From: DUEN01 sp024277095
GTDB taxonomy: Bacteria; Chloroflexota; Anaerolineae; DUEN01
NCBI GenBank assembly: GCA_024277095.1
Contig: JAJRVX010000303.1
Span: 1 to 9,497 of the forward strand
Length of the DNA: 9,497 nt
Direction: 5' to 3'
Below are positions 7,302 through 9,497 of this stretch, piece by piece. Within the stretch, counting starts at the first letter, position 1; every line of letters starts with the position of its first letter. The notes under the pieces were generated by a model. That model saw only the letters and a list, made by a program, of their open reading frames with translations. It was not told the origin of the DNA and did no database searches. A program made the translations under genes and the position numbers.

Positions 7302-7964
7302 CTACTCGTCACAACGCTCCGCGGGGGCATCCGGTTCCCCGCTGGCTCCCTCATCCCCCGCATCGGCGGGGCGCTGCGCTCGCTGGATGCGATCCAGCCA
7401 ATAACGGGCGTCCCGATCCCCGGGATTGATCTCCAGCGCGCGCCAGAAATGCGCCGCCGCCCGCTCCAGCTCCCCGCGCTCCTTGTAGATCAGGCCCAGG
7501 TTGTAGTTCACGTTCGGCGTCCGGGGATCGACCAGCAGTGCCCGCTCGAACGCGGCGATGGCCTTATCCTGCATCTCTCGGCTGGACAGCTCCAGCCGGC
7601 CGAGGTAGGCCGCCGCCAGGTTGACCCACACCATGGAGTTATCCGGCTCTCGCTCCGAAGCGGCCTCCAGCACGGGCACCGCCTTGGAGAACTTCCCCTG
7701 CATCACATACGCGCCGCCCAGGTTGATGGCCACGGCCACATCCTCCGGGGCGAGCAGATAAGCCTCCTCGAGCACCGCGGCCGCTTCCCCAGGGCGCCGA
7801 CTGCTCAGCAAGCGCGCCCCCTGATTCAGCAGCTCTCGCACCCGCAGCGCGCGCTCCCGCTCGGCGCCCTCCTCACCCGCCCGCTCATCCGGTCCCCGGA
7901 CGGCAGCAGGCTCCTCAGGGACGTCGTTTTCCCGCTTCTTCCGATCCATCGCCTCCTCGCTCAC
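7302..7964 (-). CDS. Tetratricopeptide repeat (TPR) protein
   Basis: 220 residues from GTG 7964, which overlaps the preceding stop as GTGA. ATG 7949, five codons later, is an alternative, but its GGAGG is only 2 bases away. A charged, probably disordered N-terminus (1-38) precedes four TPR units at about 42-75, 76-109, 110-149 and 150-183. The third has a short insertion between its helices (LELSSR, 124-129). The tail (195-220) is rich in Asp, Glu, Ala and Pro. There is no signal peptide or membrane helix, so it is presumably a cytosolic protein-protein interaction scaffold. Its partner may be the radical SAM protein encoded 14 bases downstream, but this rests only on position. Confidence 0.85.
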   Translation of the reverse strand: MSEEAMDRKKRENDVPEEPAAVRGPDERAGEEGAERERALRVRELLNQGARLLSSRRPGEAAAVLEEAYLLAPEDVAVAINLGGAYVMQGKFSKAVPVLEAASEREPDNSMVWVNLAAAYLGRLELSSREMQDKAIAAFERALLVDPRTPNVNYNLGLIYKERGELERAAAHFWRALEINPGDRDARYWLDRIQRAQRPADAGDEGASGEPDAPAERCDE

Positions 7965-8308
7965 CCTCCGACCTGCTCCAACTCGTCCTCCTCCGGGATG
8001 TTGTGTAGCAGTTCGTACTCAGCCAGGGTGGGCGTGAAGAACTCGACCGCGTAGGACTCCGGCACCCCCATGGGCTGGCTGACCTCCGACAGGAGCGCCT
8101 CCACCAACGCCCGCCGCTGGGCCGCCGGGATGTGTTCGGCCACATCTCGCCAGAGGAGCAACGTGCCGTACATCCCCTCGGCCGTGAAATGCAGATCGAG
8201 CTTCCCCACGCTCATGGGCTCCAAGGACGCGTCCAGCCGATCGAGATCGAAGAGAGCATACTGCTCCGAATAGGGCGTGCGGACCAACCGCTTCAGCTTG
8301 AGGTTCAT
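7961..8308 (-). CDS. Conserved-looking protein of unknown function, 115 residues
   Basis: I do not recognise the family. The start ATG 8308 has GGGGAG about 8 bases upstream. The protein opens with a basic strand (KLKRLVR, 4-10). It then has an alternating pattern suggesting a small alpha/beta fold, a helix near 58-76 (AAQRRALVEALLSE), an aromatic strand VEFFTP (88-93) and an acidic end. There are no cysteines, signal peptide or membrane segments. It sits 16 bases downstream of the HEAT gene and overlaps the TPR gene start by 4 bases. That tight packing, the good ribosome binding site and codon use like its neighbours argue that it is real. Confidence 0.75.
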   Translation of the reverse strand: MNLKLKRLVRTPYSEQYALFDLDRLDASLEPMSVGKLDLHFTAEGMYGTLLLWRDVAEHIPAAQRRALVEALLSEVSQPMGVPESYAVEFFTPTLAEYELLHNIPEEDELEQVGG

Positions 8309-8324
8309 ACGGCCACTCCCCGAT

Positions 8325-9350
8325 CTACCACTCGTCTTCTATGTCCTCGTCTATGAAATCCCAGAACGCCGCGTCGTCGATGTCCTCGGATTCCTCATCG
8401 TCCTCGTCCAGATCATAGATGGGGAACCGCAGCACATCCTCGCCGAAGGCCAGTTCCTCCAGCGCCTCCTCTGCGGCGTCACGGATGGCCTCCACCTCGC
8501 TCTCGACATGCGCCAGGAGGATGCGCCGCGCCTCGGGGCCGCCGATCCGCCCCAGGGCCCATAAAGCCGCCAGGCGCACCTCGATGTCCTCATCCTCCAC
8601 CAGCCGGGCCAGACCGGGGACGGCCTCGCGCAGCTCGAGCTCGCCGCACGCCCGGGCGGCCTCAAAACGCATGGCCGGCTGATCGCTATTCAGCTCGGCC
8701 ATCACCACGCGCCGCCAATACCGATCGGCACTGCGCCCCATGGCGAACACGGCGCTGATGCGCATGAGATCGTCCTCGTCGTAGTAGGCGTTCCGGATGA
8801 TATCGCGAATGCCGAACTCACCGGAGTACGCCACAGCCTCCACGGCGCGACGCCGGACCTCCACCGATTCCTCAGGCGTATGAATGGTGGCCAACAGCGC
8901 CTTCTCCGCCACCATGGCCAACGCCGCCTCGATCTCCCCCAGCTCGCCCAGCAAAACGAATCGACCCAGCGCGGTAGCTGCGGCCGCGCGCACCGCCTCG
9001 CTCGCGTCCTCCCGCAGCATACGGGCCAGGGGGCTGATCAGGTTCACGTCCTCGTCCTCCCACAGCCCCTCAATCGCCTGCACGCGCACCTCGGGGTCCG
9101 GATCCCCCAGCAGCCAGCGGAAGATCGGATGATAGTAGAGCTCCACGCGCTCCTCGGCCAGTTCCACCAGGTTTCGAGCGACCCACCTCCGGCGCTCCGT
9201 CGGCAGATCATCCCACACGGCCTGAAAGCGCAGGAGTTCCTCCCTTCCCAGATCGGACAGACTGAATAAGGTGGAGAGCTTTGGACGTCTCTCTACATCC
9301 GCCAGATGCGCCAACACCGTATCGATATCAAGTTTTGTCTTCACAGCCAT
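8325..9350 (-). CDS. HEAT-repeat protein with acidic C-terminal tail
   Basis: 341 residues from ATG 9350, a cytosolic helical-repeat scaffold. HEAT or PBS-lyase-type repeats run from about 75 to 300. Typical units are DPDPEVRVQAIEGL (83-96), DASEAVRAAAATALGR (115-130), ESVEVRRRAVEAVA (161-174) and DEDIEVRLAALWALGRIG (253-270). Residues 311-341 form a strongly acidic tail (YDLDEDDEESEDIDD) ending in aromatics, which could bind a basic partner. A longer frame reaches TTG 9443, but the extra 31 codons lie in DNA that looks like the end of a mobile element. ATG 9350 is therefore preferred despite its weak ribosome binding site (GGTAGAG). It is the first gene of the minus-strand run. The function is unknown. 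Confidence 0.85.
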   Translation of the reverse strand: MAVKTKLDIDTVLAHLADVERRPKLSTLFSLSDLGREELLRFQAVWDDLPTERRRWVARNLVELAEERVELYYHPIFRWLLGDPDPEVRVQAIEGLWEDEDVNLISPLARMLREDASEAVRAAAATALGRFVLLGELGEIEAALAMVAEKALLATIHTPEESVEVRRRAVEAVAYSGEFGIRDIIRNAYYDEDDLMRISAVFAMGRSADRYWRRVVMAELNSDQPAMRFEAARACGELELREAVPGLARLVEDEDIEVRLAALWALGRIGGPEARRILLAHVESEVEAIRDAAEEALEELAFGEDVLRFPIYDLDEDDEESEDIDDAAFWDFIDEDIEDEW

Positions 9351-9352
9351 CT

Positions 9353-9362
9353 CTACCGGTAG
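9353..9362. repeat. 10-base perfect palindrome next to the HEAT gene start
   Basis: CTACCGGTAG is perfectly self-complementary and ends 2 bases before the HEAT start codon (9348-9350). It may be an operator, or it may mark the junction with a mobile-element end lying to its right. Confidence 0.4.
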
Positions 9363-9393
9363 GTATCCGCGAAACCGTGATTGGGTCTGAAAG

Positions 9394-9421
9394 TTGAAAA
9401 AATTGGCGGGGTCGATAGCAT
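9394..9421 (+). promoter_or_regulatory. Possible promoter for the plus-strand gene at the right edge
   Basis: TTGAAA (9394-9399) and TAGCAT (9416-9421) are spaced by 16 bases, with four of six consensus matches in each box. Transcription would begin about 27 bases before ATG 9455. The match is moderate and the call rests mostly on its position before a strong ribosome binding site. Confidence 0.35.
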
Positions 9422-9442
9422 ACCCATATCCATCTCCAACCA

Positions 9443-9448
9443 AGGAGG
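9443..9448 (+). promoter_or_regulatory. Ribosome binding site of the right-edge plus-strand gene
   Basis: AGGAGG, inside AAGGAGGG, lies 6 bases before ATG 9455, which is ideal spacing. An ATG at 9450 in another frame is too close to this site to be used. Confidence 0.75.
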
Positions 9449-9454
9449 GATGCT

Positions 9455-9497
9455 ATGGACCCCACCCAGGTATTCTGCCCCAACGAGGCCTGTCCGG
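9455..9497 (+). CDS. Start of a zinc-ribbon protein, probably an IS1-like transposase, cut by window edge
   Basis: Only 14 codons are visible: MDPTQVFCPNEACP. The strong Shine-Dalgarno site and the Cys-x4-Cys pair (residues 8 and 13) indicate a genuine gene starting with half of a zinc ribbon. From memory, this opening resembles IS1-like or helix-turn-helix transposases common in Chloroflexota, whose first residues read FCPN-x-x-CP. The gene is divergent from the HEAT gene, with 104 bases between the starts. The identity rests on a very short segment; another zinc-ribbon protein is possible. Confidence 0.5.
   Translation, partial: MDPTQVFCPNEACP

Noticed and set aside
6388..7404. Plus-strand open frame of 338 codons
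   Set aside because: It is the antisense shadow of the radical SAM gene, which has the full CxxxCxxC motif and a good start.
7275..8054. Plus-strand open frame of 259 codons
   Set aside because: It lies opposite the TPR gene, whose repeat periodicity proves the minus-strand frame.
9351..9443. N-terminal extension of the HEAT protein to TTG 9443
   Set aside because: The extra 31 residues have no HEAT character. The DNA is AT-richer and overlaps the probable promoter and ribosome binding site of the divergent gene. ATG 9350 is a better start.
1..9497. tRNA, rRNA or CRISPR array
   Set aside because: I saw no cloverleaf, no rRNA-like conserved stretches and no regularly spaced direct repeats. 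Protein-level repeats in the CnaB, TPR and HEAT genes are not DNA-level repeats.

Overview
The window is GC-rich and densely coded, with almost every gene on the minus strand and several GTG or TTG starts. Four consecutive gene junctions overlap by a few bases. The gene content looks like a Chloroflexota (Anaerolineae-type) bacterium: a PflX-type radical SAM protein, TPR and HEAT repeat proteins, a FecR-like membrane protein paired with an ArnT/PMT-like glycosyltransferase, and a clan GH-A-like enzyme carrying many carboxypeptidase-regulatory-like repeats. The taxonomic call is an inference from family resemblance; no ribosomal or other marker gene is present.

Layout. Reading in the transcribed (minus) direction from the right, a run of seven genes covers about 9350 to 2999. 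In order they are a HEAT-repeat protein with an acidic tail, a 115-residue protein of unknown family, a TPR protein, a PflX-like radical SAM protein, an acylphosphatase, a single-pass membrane protein with a FecR-like domain and a CBM4/9-like C-terminal domain, and a multi-spanning glycosyltransferase of the ArnT/PMT superfamily. Gaps between them are at most 16 bases and several junctions overlap, so the run is probably one operon or two closely linked ones. The first five genes look cytosolic and the last two act at the membrane.

A 415-base non-coding gap (2584-2998) follows. It holds a cluster of five small palindromes and a good sigma-70-type promoter reading left. That promoter drives a large gene that runs off the left edge. 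Its 861 visible residues contain a clan-A glycoside-hydrolase-like barrel followed by six beta-sandwich repeats. It has a strong ribosome binding site and no signal peptide.

At the right edge, a plus-strand gene starts at 9455 behind an excellent Shine-Dalgarno site. Only 14 codons are visible. They begin with a Cys-x4-Cys zinc-ribbon-like motif resembling IS1-like transposases of Chloroflexota. If so, an insertion sequence lies directly upstream of the HEAT-gene operon, and the AT-richer 100 bases before it may be its left end.

How the genes work together is uncertain. The FecR/CBM protein and the glycosyltransferase are translationally coupled and plausibly serve cell-surface glycan transfer. 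The barrel protein next to them is probably a carbohydrate-active enzyme. The radical SAM protein has no glycyl-radical enzyme partner in view, and its substrate is unknown.
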